Assembly (NCBI GenBank): GCA_001995005.1
Contig: MDJN01000134.1
Location: 1-44,951, forward strand
DNA: 44,951 bases
Direction of reading: 5' to 3'
Origin: Candidatus Parepulonipiscium sp. PG-Nun2H_MBin03
Lineage (GTDB): Bacteria > Bacillota > Clostridia > Lachnospirales > Cellulosilyticaceae
Position numbers and translations under genes: made by a program
Part shown: positions 1 to 8,439 of the stretch, one piece after another
Numbering within the stretch: position 1 is the first letter of the stretch
How the letters are laid out: each line of letters opens with the position of its first letter
The notes under the pieces: model-generated
The model's database searches: none
Told to the model about the DNA's origin: nothing
The model's input: only the letters and a program-made list of their open reading frames with translations

Positions 1-327
1 ATCGGTAAAAACCTAGTTGCAATGATGATGCGTGGTGCAGGTATTGAAGTAATTGATGCAGGAGTTGACGTATCAACTGAAAAATTCTTAGAGTTAGGTG
101 AAAAACACAACGCTCAAATCTTATGTATGTCTTCTTTATTAACAACTACTATGGAAGCTACAGGAGATATTATTAAAGAGATTGAAGATGCAGGAAAAAG
201 AGATAAGTTTAAAATAATGGTAGGTGGAGCACCTGTTACAGAGGAGTATGCTAAGAAAATCGGAGCAGACTACTACACACCAGATGCAGCATCTGCAGCA
301 GAAGTTGCAAAACAAATTTTAGCTTAA
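1..327 (+). CDS. Corrinoid (B12-binding) methyltransferase subunit, 5' partial
   Basis: This is the C-terminal part of a cobalamin-binding protein of the MtbC/MttC/MtgC type, which carries the methyl group on its corrinoid between a substrate methyltransferase and a pterin or CoM acceptor. The reading frame is open from base 1 (IGKNLVAMMMRGAG), so the gene starts outside the window and the ORF-track ATG at 22 is internal. In this family the lower-ligand histidine sits in a DxHDxG motif. The window begins at the last two residues of that motif, so the His lies just off the edge. The visible part shows the Rossmann-like B12 fold, with a 'SSLLTTTM' stretch and a 'VGGAPVTEEYA' loop as usual. Substrate (methylamine, betaine, methanol and so on) cannot be told from this fragment. 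The next three genes look like its maturation and reactivation partners. Confidence 0.9.
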   Translation: MGKNLVAMMMRGAGIEVIDAGVDVSTEKFLELGEKHNAQILCMSSLLTTTMEATGDIIKEIEDAGKRDKFKIMVGGAPVTEEYAKKIGADYYTPDAASAAEVAKQILA

Positions 328-383
328 TTAAAAAAATATTAACTAAGATTGTAGATATTAAAAAAATAATTTGTATGCAAACA

Positions 384-409
384 GAGGGATACAGTAGTAT
401 GTATCCCTC
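384..409 (+). terminator. Hairpin after corrinoid protein gene
   Basis: Perfect inverted repeat gagggatac/gtatccctc, extendable by one A-T pair, with a 6-nt loop. The following sequence (atttagtata) has only a weak T run, so it may act as an mRNA 3' stabiliser or partial terminator that sets corrinoid-protein levels above those of downstream genes. Confidence 0.55.
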
Positions 410-447
410 ATTTAGTATAATCAGCTTAAATAGAGAGGAAAAAACGT

Positions 448-1344
448 ATGGACTTATATTTATTAACAGGATTTTTGGGTGCAGGTAAAACTACTACTAT
501 ATCCGAAATATTAAAAATATGGCAAGATAAGAAAGTTGCACTAATAATAAATGAATTTGGTAAAGCGGGAGTTGATGGTAAAATTTTAGATGATACATCA
601 TATTTATCTGAAATAACTGGGGGCTCTATTTTTTGTACCTGCAAAATTAACCAGTTTGAAAATGTGCTAATAAATATTATACAGCAAAAACCTGAAATAA
701 TTATCGTAGAAGCATCTGGTCTTAGTGACCCGACGAGCGCATATCAAATTTTAGATAAGTTTGACGAAGTAATATACAAAGGATGTATTTGTATTGTAGA
801 TGCATATTATTTTGAGAAAGTTATACGAACTGCAAAGGTTAGCAAAAAACAAGTTAGAATTTCAGATGCAATAATAATTAATAAACAAGATTTAGTAGAA
901 GAAGATAAAATAGAAGAAGTTAAAAAACTTATCTATATGCATAATCCATACGCTACAATACATCGCACTGCATTTGGGAAAATAGACTCTGAGTGGATAA
1001 TGGAGCTAGAACCTACTAGGAAAGAAGATGCAGGTATTAAAACACGGGATATAACTTTGCAAAAATATATGTTACACTTATCTGAGGCGTGCAGTTATAA
1101 CCAGTTAGTTAAGATGCTAGAAGTTTTTATTGAAGATACTTATAGAGTAAAAGGATTTGTAAAGATAGAAGATGGAAATTTCTTAGTAGATTGCGTAGGA
1201 GACAGTATAATAGTAAAACCTTATGAGGGAGAAGTTTTAGAAAATCTATTAGTAATTTTATCAGGAGATGGTTTGCCTGCTTATAAGAACTTAAAAAAAG
1301 CTAAGGAAATGTATTGCAAACAAATATTAAAGATAGAACGTTAA
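448..1344 (+). CDS. CobW/COG0523-family GTPase
   Basis: A G3E-family GTP-binding protein (298 aa). Walker A is GFLGAGKTT at about residues 8-16, followed by 'IINEFGKAGVDG' (switch region), 'EASGLSDP' (Walker B/G3 region) and 'NKQD' (guanine specificity) near residue 150. Family members act as metallochaperones or insertases for metal or cobalamin enzymes. The usual family GCxCC metal site is altered: here it reads GGSIFCTCK, keeping Cys63 and Cys65 but not the full triplet. The C-terminal domain is present but short. It sits directly downstream of a corrinoid protein and upstream of two corrinoid-activation genes, so a role in cofactor loading or reactivation of that corrinoid protein is a reasonable inference. 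The start ATG is preceded by 'agagagga'. Confidence 0.85.
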   Translation: MDLYLLTGFLGAGKTTTISEILKIWQDKKVALIINEFGKAGVDGKILDDTSYLSEITGGSIFCTCKINQFENVLINIIQQKPEIIIVEASGLSDPTSAYQILDKFDEVIYKGCICIVDAYYFEKVIRTAKVSKKQVRISDAIIINKQDLVEEDKIEEVKKLIYMHNPYATIHRTAFGKIDSEWIMELEPTRKEDAGIKTRDITLQKYMLHLSEACSYNQLVKMLEVFIEDTYRVKGFVKIEDGNFLVDCVGDSIIVKPYEGEVLENLLVILSGDGLPAYKNLKKAKEMYCKQILKIER

Positions 1345-1382
1345 ATGTGTATAAAATAAAAAATAAATAGGGAGAGAATATA

Positions 1383-2042
1383 ATGCAGATTTATAGTAAA
1401 AACAAAACACACATTGTTAATGACTTTAGCATTAAATGGAATAAAACTAAAATTCTTAAATCTCTAGATTGTTTTCCGGATAGTCCGGTATATGATGTTA
1501 TGGAAGAAGTATATGATGAGCTGATAGAAGATATAGAGGAGTGGGTGCACCCTACGCTTGCATTTTATATAGAAGATGTGACAGAGGATTGTCAGATAGC
1601 AGAATTAAAAGATTGCACAGAAATTATATATATGACAGCGACAATCGGCGAAAAAATCAGCAATAGAATAACAGAAATGTTTGAAGCATATGATCAGATG
1701 GAGGCTATGTTATTAGATGCTGTTGCAACAAGTATTATTATGACGATATCTGAGCAAGTTCACCAAGTGGTATATAACTATATAAAAGATAGTGGATTTG
1801 GAGCAAAGGCAATATCACCTGGTGAATTTGGAGCAAATATAGAATATCAAACAATTATAGAAGAGAAGATGAATGGCGAAAATAATATTAGTGTAACGAA
1901 CTCATTTTTATTAGAGCCTATTAAATCAAGCTCTAAAATATATGGGCTTAAACAGGGGATACCTTTAAGCAAAGCTCTGCACAACTGTGGTTTATGTATG
2001 GATAAAACATGTAAGTGGAGGAGTGTGCCATATGCAGGTTAG
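1383..2042 (+). CDS. MetH activation-domain-like corrinoid accessory protein
   Basis: 219 aa, similar in layout to the stand-alone 'vitamin B12-dependent methionine synthase activation domain' proteins of anaerobes. The middle part (about 100-170) is helical and matches the shape of that domain. The C-terminus holds a Cys-rich tail HNCGLCMDKTCKWR, the CxxCxxxxCxxR pattern typical of the anaerobic versions and absent from E. coli MetH. In MetH this domain binds AdoMet and reductively remethylates oxidised cob(II)alamin. Here it is probably a reactivation helper or scaffold for the corrinoid protein. Its 3' end overlaps the next gene by 11 nt, which suggests translational coupling. A strong 'gggagag' ribosome binding site precedes the ATG. 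Family placement is by motif recognition only. Confidence 0.7.
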   Translation: MQIYSKNKTHIVNDFSIKWNKTKILKSLDCFPDSPVYDVMEEVYDELIEDIEEWVHPTLAFYIEDVTEDCQIAELKDCTEIIYMTATIGEKISNRITEMFEAYDQMEAMLLDAVATSIIMTISEQVHQVVYNYIKDSGFGAKAISPGEFGANIEYQTIIEEKMNGENNISVTNSFLLEPIKSSSKIYGLKQGIPLSKALHNCGLCMDKTCKWRSVPYAG

Positions 2043-3522
2043 TGTAAATAAAAGCAATGGAACTATATTAGATGAATTACGAAAAATGGATGTGCATATG
2101 AATGCACCCTGTAACGGAAATGGAACTTGCGGAAAATGTAAGGTGAAAATTTTAGGAAACGCTCCTGTACCTACAGATTTAGAACTAAAAAGCATGGAAC
2201 AAGCAATACTAGATGAGGGATATAGATTAGCTTGTAAAGTAAAATGTGATACAGATTTTACAATAGAGATGGATAGTGAAAAAGATAAGTTTAGCATAGT
2301 TGCAGATTATGCTGAGTTTAAAGAAGATTTAGTTTTAGACAGCACAGACGGGCTGGGGATTGCAATAGATATAGGTACAACTACAATAGCTCTTATGCTA
2401 GTAGATTTGCAAACAGGAGAAACATTAAAAACACATACTTTATTAAACAGCCAAAGAAGATATGGTTCAGACGTAATCTCACGTATTGATTATGCTAATA
2501 ATAATGGAGTAGAGGAGCTGCAAAATCATATAAAAGCGGATTTAATAACAGGTATAAAAAAACTAGCACCTGCAGTAGATGTAATAAGTAAAGTTGTAAT
2601 AGCAGCAAATACAACAATGCTACATTTGCTTACAGGAGCAAATTGCAAAGGATTAGGTGTATATCCGTTTACAGCAGAATTTTTAGATACGCAAACTGGT
2701 AAGTTAAGCGAGTTGTTTGGCGATGAATTTAGCGGAACATATACTCTGCTTGCTGGTGTCTCTACATATGTGGGAGCAGATATTGTAAGTGGTATGCTTA
2801 TGACAAATATGTATAATCAAGATGCTATAAGCCTGCTTGTTGATATAGGTACAAATGGTGAGATGGCGATTGGTAATAAAGATGGCATACTATGTTTAGC
2901 TACGGCAGCAGGTCCGGCGTTTGAGGGTGGCAATATTAGTTGTGGCATAGGAAGTATTGAGGGTGCAATATGCAAAGTATTTGATAATAAAGGTACATTT
3001 ACTGTCAACACAATTGAGGATAAAGAAGCAGCAGGGATATGCGGAAGTGGCTTAATAGATGCGATAGCTTGTGCATTAAAACAAGGTATGATAGATGAAA
3101 CAGGATATGTAGAAACAGATGATGATAAAATTCATCTGACTGATAAGATTTCTCTGAACCAAAAAGATATACGTGAGTTCCAACTGGCAAAATCGGCAAT
3201 ACGTGCAGGCGTAGAAGTATTACTAATAAAGCATGGGGTAAAGGCTGGGGATATTGAAAATGTATATTTAGCAGGGGGATTTGGACAATTTATAAATCTT
3301 GATAATGCATTTGATATAGGGCTTTTGCCGAAAGAATTTGTAGGCAAGGTGCAACGTGTGGGTAATATATCAGCAGGTGGAGCAAAAAAATATCTTGTGT
3401 ATAAAGACCAACAAGCGTCTGTGGAAAAAATTACTGAAATTGCAGTCGATTTAAACTTGGCACATGACCCTATATTTAATGAATTTTTCGCAACGCATAT
3501 GCTTTTTGAAGAAGAAGAGTAA
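2032..3522 (+). CDS. Corrinoid activation protein, 2Fe-2S ferredoxin plus ASKHA ATPase (RACo/RamA-like)
   Basis: About 496 aa. The N-terminus is a plant-type 2Fe-2S ferredoxin domain (PCNGNGTCGKCKV plus a later 'LACKVKC'). The rest is the ASKHA/DUF4445 ATPase body: 'AIDIGTTTIALMLVD' (phosphate 1), 'GTNGEMAIG', 'GICGSGLIDA' (phosphate 2 region) and 'AGGFGQFINLDNAF' (adenosine region). Such proteins use ATP and a low-potential electron to reduce inactive cob(II)alamin to cob(I)alamin in corrinoid proteins. I moved the start from the track's 1987 to ATG 2032: a 'ggaggag' site ends 8 nt before it, and the first 15 residues of the longer form match nothing in the family. It has a 2Fe-2S domain like RACo rather than the C-terminal 4Fe-4S pair of RamA. 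It closes the corrinoid operon. Confidence 0.88.
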   Translation: MQVSVNKSNGTILDELRKMDVHMNAPCNGNGTCGKCKVKILGNAPVPTDLELKSMEQAILDEGYRLACKVKCDTDFTIEMDSEKDKFSIVADYAEFKEDLVLDSTDGLGIAIDIGTTTIALMLVDLQTGETLKTHTLLNSQRRYGSDVISRIDYANNNGVEELQNHIKADLITGIKKLAPAVDVISKVVIAANTTMLHLLTGANCKGLGVYPFTAEFLDTQTGKLSELFGDEFSGTYTLLAGVSTYVGADIVSGMLMTNMYNQDAISLLVDIGTNGEMAIGNKDGILCLATAAGPAFEGGNISCGIGSIEGAICKVFDNKGTFTVNTIEDKEAAGICGSGLIDAIACALKQGMIDETGYVETDDDKIHLTDKISLNQKDIREFQLAKSAIRAGVEVLLIKHGVKAGDIENVYLAGGFGQFINLDNAFDIGLLPKEFVGKVQRVGNISAGGAKKYLVYKDQQASVEKITEIAVDLNLAHDPIFNEFFATHMLFEEEE

Positions 3523-3528
3523 AATGCT

Positions 3529-3558
3529 AAAGCCACCAAAATTGCTTTGGTGGTTTTT
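3529..3558 (+). terminator. Rho-independent terminator of corrinoid operon
   Basis: Stem aaagccaccaaa/tttggtggtttt (12 pairs with one G-T), loop attgc, running into ttttatttta. It lies 7 nt after the ASKHA gene stop and also lies just past the end of the convergent small ORF, so it may serve both strands. Confidence 0.88.
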
Positions 3559-3561
3559 ATT

Positions 3562-3753
3562 TTAGCCAATTAATTTGTTAACGTCTATAGGGACTATTTT
3601 AGAATATCCATTTCCTAAATCAACTAAATGTGAATTATTTACATAATCGATGCATTTTGACTTTGTCATTCTATCTGCTAAACTAATTTCTGTGTATGGG
3701 TTGCAAAGATGTTCTCTAGAGTGTCGGCTAGATGAAATAATTATCTTTTTCAT
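3562..3753 (-). CDS. Small hypothetical protein, third gene of kinase cassette
   Basis: 63 aa, not recognised. It starts MKKIIISSSRHSREHL and has several Ser/Arg/His residues early, then 'NPYTEISLADRMTKSK'. No membrane segment or metal motif is visible. I accept it as real because an AGGAGG site ends 7 nt before the ATG, it lies 16 nt downstream of the kinase gene on the same strand, and it stops right at the terminator 3529-3558. The first residues resemble the beta-strand opening of small cytosolic folds, but no function can be given. As a short partner of a Ser/Thr kinase and rich in Ser/Thr, it could be a substrate or inhibitor; this is a guess from context. Confidence 0.6.
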   Translation of the reverse strand: MKKIIISSSRHSREHLCNPYTEISLADRMTKSKCIDYVNNSHLVDLGNGYSKIVPIDVNKLIG

Positions 3754-3769
3754 ATAATTACCTCCTATT

Positions 3770-4585
3770 TTAAATATTATTTATAAGGCTTAAATCATTC
3801 ATAATTTGTATAGTATTAGTATATCGTTTAGTATTATCAACAGATAAAGCTTTTAATACTATTTGCTTAAGTGAGTGAGGGATATTAGCGGAAAAGACTT
3901 TTCTGTCCGGAAATCGCCCTTTTAATGTAGCATGCATAAGATCTGTGGGTGTGCTAATTTTTTGGAGCATACAGGTTTTATTAAAAATATTATCCTCATT
4001 GCAAAGCTGATACATGGTTAGTCCTATTTGAAAAATATCTGTTTGCACAGTGTGTGCCAATGCTATATAAGACTCAGGGGACCTGTGTTGTAAGTCCATT
4101 ATGGGCTGTTTAACAATACCGTATCTATCCATAAATTTTGATAATCCAAAATCAGTAATCAATGCTTTGTTGCTAGAATCAAGTAGTATATTAGTAGGCT
4201 TGATATCCAGATGCAGCAGGTTGTTTGAATGTATGTAGGTAATTGCACATAATAAGTCTAGTGAATATTTAATAATCTCACGTATAGTAAGGCATCTTGT
4301 TTGCATCAGTGAATGCAGGGAACCTCTATTATAATAAGGCATGGCTAAATAAATATTTTCGTGGTCTTGTGCGGCGTATTGAATTTTAACTACATTAGGG
4401 TGTTTATTGGCGTATATTATTTGAGATTCTAAAAAATATTTATCAACATTAAATTTACTTTTAGATATTTGTTTGATTACTAATTCCATATTTAGTTGCA
4501 CATCTTTTGCGAGAAAAAGCGTAGAATTATTTCCTTCTAAATGACCTATATCCTTTATTTTAGTAAATTTAATAAATCCCGTCAT
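3770..4585 (-). CDS. Soluble Hanks-type Ser/Thr protein kinase
   Basis: 271 aa, a bare eukaryotic-like kinase domain. Visible parts: 'VIKQ' with the ATP-anchoring Lys38, catalytic loop HLDIKPTNILL with Asp127 and Asn132, metal-binding DFG at 145-147, and SPE in place of the usual APE near 169-171. The catalytic loop has HLD rather than HRD, so it is a non-RD kinase that may not need activation-loop phosphorylation. Unlike PrkC-type kinases of Firmicutes it has no transmembrane helix, PASTA repeats or other sensor domain. It overlaps the upstream gene by 17 nt and has its own AGGAGG site, so the two are translated together. Soluble kinases in compact small-gene cassettes occur in signalling and in phage-defence loci. 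Nothing here decides between those. Confidence 0.85.
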   Translation of the reverse strand: MTGFIKFTKIKDIGHLEGNNSTLFLAKDVQLNMELVIKQISKSKFNVDKYFLESQIIYANKHPNVVKIQYAAQDHENIYLAMPYYNRGSLHSLMQTRCLTIREIIKYSLDLLCAITYIHSNNLLHLDIKPTNILLDSSNKALITDFGLSKFMDRYGIVKQPIMDLQHRSPESYIALAHTVQTDIFQIGLTMYQLCNEDNIFNKTCMLQKISTPTDLMHATLKGRFPDRKVFSANIPHSLKQIVLKALSVDNTKRYTNTIQIMNDLSLINNI

Positions 4586-5075
4586 TAACCTCCTCCTTTA
4601 CCATAACAGCCAAAGCAACTAATATAGCTTCTTGATAATGCAAAGTAACTTCTTGGTTTTCGTCTGTTTTATAGTCTGTTATGTCTAATACTTCACGCAT
4701 CATGTCTGAGCAATTATAAGTAGTTAATTCTAAAATTGTAGATATAGTATTAAATGTGCATAGTAAGTATTTATTAATTATAGTACTAGAAAATAATTCA
4801 ATTAAAACCCCTTCTAGGTTAAATCTAAATAGGTGAGTATGATTTAGATTTTCATACCCTTCTATTAGCTTTATTCCAGCGTAACATACATTATATTGTG
4901 ATATTATAGTTATAATATTATTTCTTATATACGCAAGCTTATCAGGTATATCCATTAAGATAGGAACCTTTAAACTTGATATACTCTTAATAGTATAGTC
5001 ATCTGTGTTATTTGATACAATACAATAATAAATTTCGTTTGCTTTGACTCTAAATCCAATAGATACTTTTTGCAT
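4569..5075 (-). CDS. Hypothetical protein with RNase H-like (DUF3010-like) features
   Basis: 168 aa from the ATG at 5075. The track's GTG at 5084 lies inside the ribosome binding site (aagaaggtgg), so the downstream ATG is preferred. The start 'VSIGFRVKANEIYYCIV' has the strand-turn-strand look of RNase H/RuvC-fold proteins such as DUF3010 (pattern G-x-x-x-K-x-N/S-E), followed later by 'YAGIKLIEGYEN' and a C-terminal helix 'HYQEAILVALAVMV', also typical of that fold. The first catalytic Asp of active RuvC-type nucleases is not evident, so it may be a non-catalytic member. It is the first gene of the cassette and overlaps the kinase gene. The family call is a low-confidence pattern match; the gene itself is well supported. 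Confidence 0.6.
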   Translation of the reverse strand: MQKVSIGFRVKANEIYYCIVSNNTDDYTIKSISSLKVPILMDIPDKLAYIRNNIITIISQYNVCYAGIKLIEGYENLNHTHLFRFNLEGVLIELFSSTIINKYLLCTFNTISTILELTTYNCSDMMREVLDITDYKTDENQEVTLHYQEAILVALAVMVKEEVNDGIY

Positions 5076-5114
5076 ATTGGCCACCTTCTTTTGAACTGCA
5101 ACGTATAATAATAG

Positions 5115-5162
5115 ATACTATTATATTATATTATACTATATTATACTATAACATAATAGTAT
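5115..5162. repeat. AT-rich palindrome with repeated -10-like boxes
   Basis: Between the divergent kinase cassette and dprA. Perfect 10-bp arms atactattat (5115-5124) and ataatagtat (5153-5162) flank a centre of repeated tatat/tatact units. On the minus strand these read as several TATAAT/TATAGT-like boxes, so this is the likely promoter/operator of the cassette. The whole spacer 5076-5262 holds nothing else I recognise apart from the dprA ribosome binding site. Confidence 0.6.
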
Positions 5163-5262
5163 GTATGCAAAACAAGAGTGCATGGGTATTTAATAAATTA
5201 TTTTGTTTAAACTCTTAATATTTTGGTAATTCTTTAATTAGAATTTTTTAGAAGGTGATAAG

Positions 5263-6351
5263 GTGGAAGTAATTTATAAAATGTGGTTACACCACACACA
5301 TATGCCAGAAATGGTAAAATTAAAATTATTAAACTATAAGAACAAGAATTATAAAAATATTTATGACATGACGTATAGAGAATTTGATAAAATAGGCGTG
5401 AGATACGAGTATATAAAAAAGATGGAAGAATCCAAAAAAAATATGATAAAATATTCGGAAATTGTAGAATATACTAGGCAAAATAGCATAGATATTATAG
5501 ATATAACACAAACAGAATATCCAAAATTATTAAAAGAAATACCTGATCCACCTATTATATTATATGGAAAAGGCAATAAAAAATCTTTATTAGAAGAAAT
5601 AAAATTTGCTATTGTAGGAACGAGGCAACACTCAGATTATGGGGAGCAAATGGCGAGGCAGTTTTCGGCCGAGCTTTCTCAACGTGGATTTTGCATAACT
5701 AGCGGAATGGCACTAGGAATAGATGCTATAGCACATGAAAGTGCTCTGAGACAAAATAATAATACTATAGCAGTATTAGGCACTGGTGTAGACATATGTT
5801 ACCCTATAGTAAACAATAATTTATATAATAAAATATTAGAACATGGTTATATGATATCCGAATATGCCCCTAGAACTATGGCTAAGACATATCACTTTCC
5901 GAAAAGAAATAGAATTGTAAGTGGCATGTCAGTTGGAGTATTAATTGTAGAAGCGGGATTAAAGAGTGGTTCTTTAATAACTGCAAACATAGCACTTGAG
6001 CAAAATAGAGAAGTATTTTCAATTCCTGCGGATGTGGATAAGATTAGAGGAAGAGGAACAAATGAGATAATTAAAGTTAGTGCAGCAAAGTTAGTAGAAA
6101 ATATAGAAGATATAATGAATGATATACCAGACCACGTGACAAAAAAATTAATATCCTCTAAAGAACAACATTCTCTTGATAAAGTTCAAAGCATAGTTTA
6201 TAATGGTTTAAGTTGGCAACCTATATCGTATGCACAACTTGAATATAAAACGAAAATAGATACACAATCATTGGATGTGGCATTGATGCGTCTTGAAATG
6301 CAACAGTATATAAAAAAAGTATTGGGGAATAAATACGTAAAATTAAAATAG
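5263..6351 (+). CDS. dprA: DNA-processing protein DprA
   Basis: 362 aa, start GTG with 'gaaggtg' upstream. DprA loads RecA on incoming single-stranded DNA in transformation. The Rossmann-like core is clear: 'FAIVGTRQHSDYG' near residue 115, 'ITSGMALGIDAIAHESAL', 'VLGTGVDICYP', 'FPKRNRIVSGMS' and 'SGSLITANIALEQNREVF'. The N-terminal helical (SAM-like) region and a C-terminal winged-helix segment (about 300-362) are both present, giving normal family length. The gene is 15 nt upstream of topA, the dprA-topA arrangement common in Firmicutes. No other competence genes are in the window, so it may simply serve recombination. Confidence 0.95.
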   Translation: MEVIYKMWLHHTHMPEMVKLKLLNYKNKNYKNIYDMTYREFDKIGVRYEYIKKMEESKKNMIKYSEIVEYTRQNSIDIIDITQTEYPKLLKEIPDPPIILYGKGNKKSLLEEIKFAIVGTRQHSDYGEQMARQFSAELSQRGFCITSGMALGIDAIAHESALRQNNNTIAVLGTGVDICYPIVNNNLYNKILEHGYMISEYAPRTMAKTYHFPKRNRIVSGMSVGVLIVEAGLKSGSLITANIALEQNREVFSIPADVDKIRGRGTNEIIKVSAAKLVENIEDIMNDIPDHVTKKLISSKEQHSLDKVQSIVYNGLSWQPISYAQLEYKTKIDTQSLDVALMRLEMQQYIKKVLGNKYVKLK

Positions 6352-6366
6352 AAGGAGTGGTTAAAT

Positions 6367-8430
6367 GTGGCTAATAACTTAGTAATTGTTGAGTCTGCAG
6401 CTAAAGTTAACACGATTAGTAAATTTTTAGGAAAGTCTTATAAAGTAGAAGCTTCTATAGGGCACGTTAGAGATTTACCAAAGAGCCAACTGGGTGTAGA
6501 TGTAGACAATGATTACGAGCCAAAATACATTACTATAAGAGGAAAAGGAGAAGTCTTAAAAAAGCTACGCAAAGAGGCCAAAGCTGCTAAATGTATATAT
6601 CTTGCAACTGACCCTGATAGAGAAGGAGAGGCAATATCATGGCATTTATATTATGCACTGCGTCTTGAGGATAAAGAAGTTAAAAGGATTACTTTTAATG
6701 AAATTACAGAAGGTGCTGTTAAAGAGGCTATAAAAAACCCTAGAGATATAGATACAAATTTAGTAGATGCACAACAAGCTAGAAGAATATTAGATAGGCT
6801 AGTTGGATATAAGATAAGTCCTATACTATGGAAAAAAATTAGAAAAGGACTTAGTGCGGGAAGGGTACAATCTGTTACCTTAAGGCTAATTTGTGACAGA
6901 GAAAAACTAATAAATGATTTTGTAGAGCAAGAATATTGGTCGATAGAAACTTTATTCAAGATGGGTAAAACAAAAGGTTTTACTGCAAAGTTGCACCACA
7001 AAAGCGGAAAAAAGATAGAAATTAGAAATGAACAAGAGGCAGCCGACATTATAAAAGAGTGTGAGCAGAATAAATATTTAGTACAAGAGTGTAAGACGAG
7101 TAAAAGGATTAAAAACACTTATTTACCGTTTATAACAAGCACATTACAACAAGAAGCCTCAAGACAATTAGGTTTTTCTAATCATAAGACTATGAATATA
7201 GCTCAGCAATTGTACGAAGGGATAAAGGTGGATAAAACTGAGTTTGGTATAGTAACATATATTAGAACAGATTCTACTAGAATATCAGAGACATCCGCAG
7301 AGCAAGCAGCAAATTTTATATTATCAACTTATGGTGAGGAGTACTTGCCTAATCAGAATACTAAAAAGGTGAAGACCTCTAAGATACAAGATGCACATGA
7401 AGCTATTAGGCCGACATATATAGAAAAAACGCCTGCCATGCTTAAAGAGTATCTATCAAGAGACCAATATAGATTATATAACTTAATTTATAATAGGTTC
7501 CTGGCAAGTCAAATGGCATGTGCAATTTTTGATACTCATTCTATTACAATAGAAAACGGAGAGTATACATTTAAAGCAAGCTACCAAAAAGTAAACTTTG
7601 ATGGTTTTCTAAAAGTGTATAATGATAATCCAGAAGATAAGCAAACTAAAACTATAACAGTACAAGAAGGTGAAGAGCTAGAGCCTATCCAAATCACTCC
7701 AAAACAACATTTTACACAACCTCCAGGTAGATTCTCAGAAAGTTCTATAGTAAAAGTATTAGAAGAAAATGGAGTAGGAAGGCCTAGTACATATGCACCT
7801 ACTATTACAACGTTATTAGCACGTGGATATGTTACAAAAGAAAATAAAGTGTTATACCCAACGGATTTAGGCGAGATTGTAAATAATATAATGTTAAATT
7901 ATTTTGATGAGATTGTTGGAGTGGAATTTACTGCGCAACTAGAGATGATACTAGACCAAATAGCAGCAGGCAATATAGAATGGAAAGAAATTATCAAGGC
8001 CTTTTACCCATACTTTAACCAAGCTGTGCAAAAAGCTGAGCTTGAGATTGAAAATATTGATATGACAGAAAAGACTGACATACCGTGTGAGAAATGTGGC
8101 ACCAATTTAGTGGTAAAATACAGTAAGTATGGAAAATTTTTAGGATGTTCAAATTTTCCAGACTGTACTTTTGCCAAGCCTTGGCAAGAAGCTATTGGTA
8201 TAAAATGTCCAAAATGTGCAGGAGAAATTATACTACGTAAAACTAAAAAAGGACGCATATATTATGGGTGCGAAAATAACCTAGATGATAAGTGCGACTT
8301 TATGTCTTGGCAAAAACCTACAGGAGACACGTGTCCTACTTGTGGCGATGCATTGGTAGAGAAAGGCTCAGCAAAAAAGATTGTTTGCAAGAGCGAAACA
8401 TGTAATTACGGAAAAGAGAATAAGAAATAA
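6367..8430 (+). CDS. topA: DNA topoisomerase I
   Basis: 687 aa type IA topoisomerase that relaxes negative supercoils. The Toprim domain opens with 'VIVESAAKVNTISKFLG' and contains DPDREGEAISWHL. The catalytic tyrosine lies in 'YIRTDSTRIS' near residue 298, and 'GRPSTYAPTI' is the usual later motif. Three Cys4 zinc-ribbon modules follow at the C-terminus (CEKCG...C, CPKC...C, CPTCG...C). The start is GTG at 6367 with 'gaaggagtgg' just upstream. A terminator follows the stop. Confidence 0.97.
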   Translation: MANNLVIVESAAKVNTISKFLGKSYKVEASIGHVRDLPKSQLGVDVDNDYEPKYITIRGKGEVLKKLRKEAKAAKCIYLATDPDREGEAISWHLYYALRLEDKEVKRITFNEITEGAVKEAIKNPRDIDTNLVDAQQARRILDRLVGYKISPILWKKIRKGLSAGRVQSVTLRLICDREKLINDFVEQEYWSIETLFKMGKTKGFTAKLHHKSGKKIEIRNEQEAADIIKECEQNKYLVQECKTSKRIKNTYLPFITSTLQQEASRQLGFSNHKTMNIAQQLYEGIKVDKTEFGIVTYIRTDSTRISETSAEQAANFILSTYGEEYLPNQNTKKVKTSKIQDAHEAIRPTYIEKTPAMLKEYLSRDQYRLYNLIYNRFLASQMACAIFDTHSITIENGEYTFKASYQKVNFDGFLKVYNDNPEDKQTKTITVQEGEELEPIQITPKQHFTQPPGRFSESSIVKVLEENGVGRPSTYAPTITTLLARGYVTKENKVLYPTDLGEIVNNIMLNYFDEIVGVEFTAQLEMILDQIAAGNIEWKEIIKAFYPYFNQAVQKAELEIENIDMTEKTDIPCEKCGTNLVVKYSKYGKFLGCSNFPDCTFAKPWQEAIGIKCPKCAGEIILRKTKKGRIYYGCENNLDDKCDFMSWQKPTGDTCPTCGDALVEKGSAKKIVCKSETCNYGKENKK

Positions 8431-8439
8431 TATGATGGG

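Noticed and set aside
3132-3569. 145-aa minus-strand ORF inside the ASKHA gene
   Set aside because: Shadow of the reactivase gene and would run through the terminator at 3529-3558.
6651-7118. 155-aa minus-strand ORF inside topA
   Set aside because: Antisense shadow; topA frame has all catalytic motifs.
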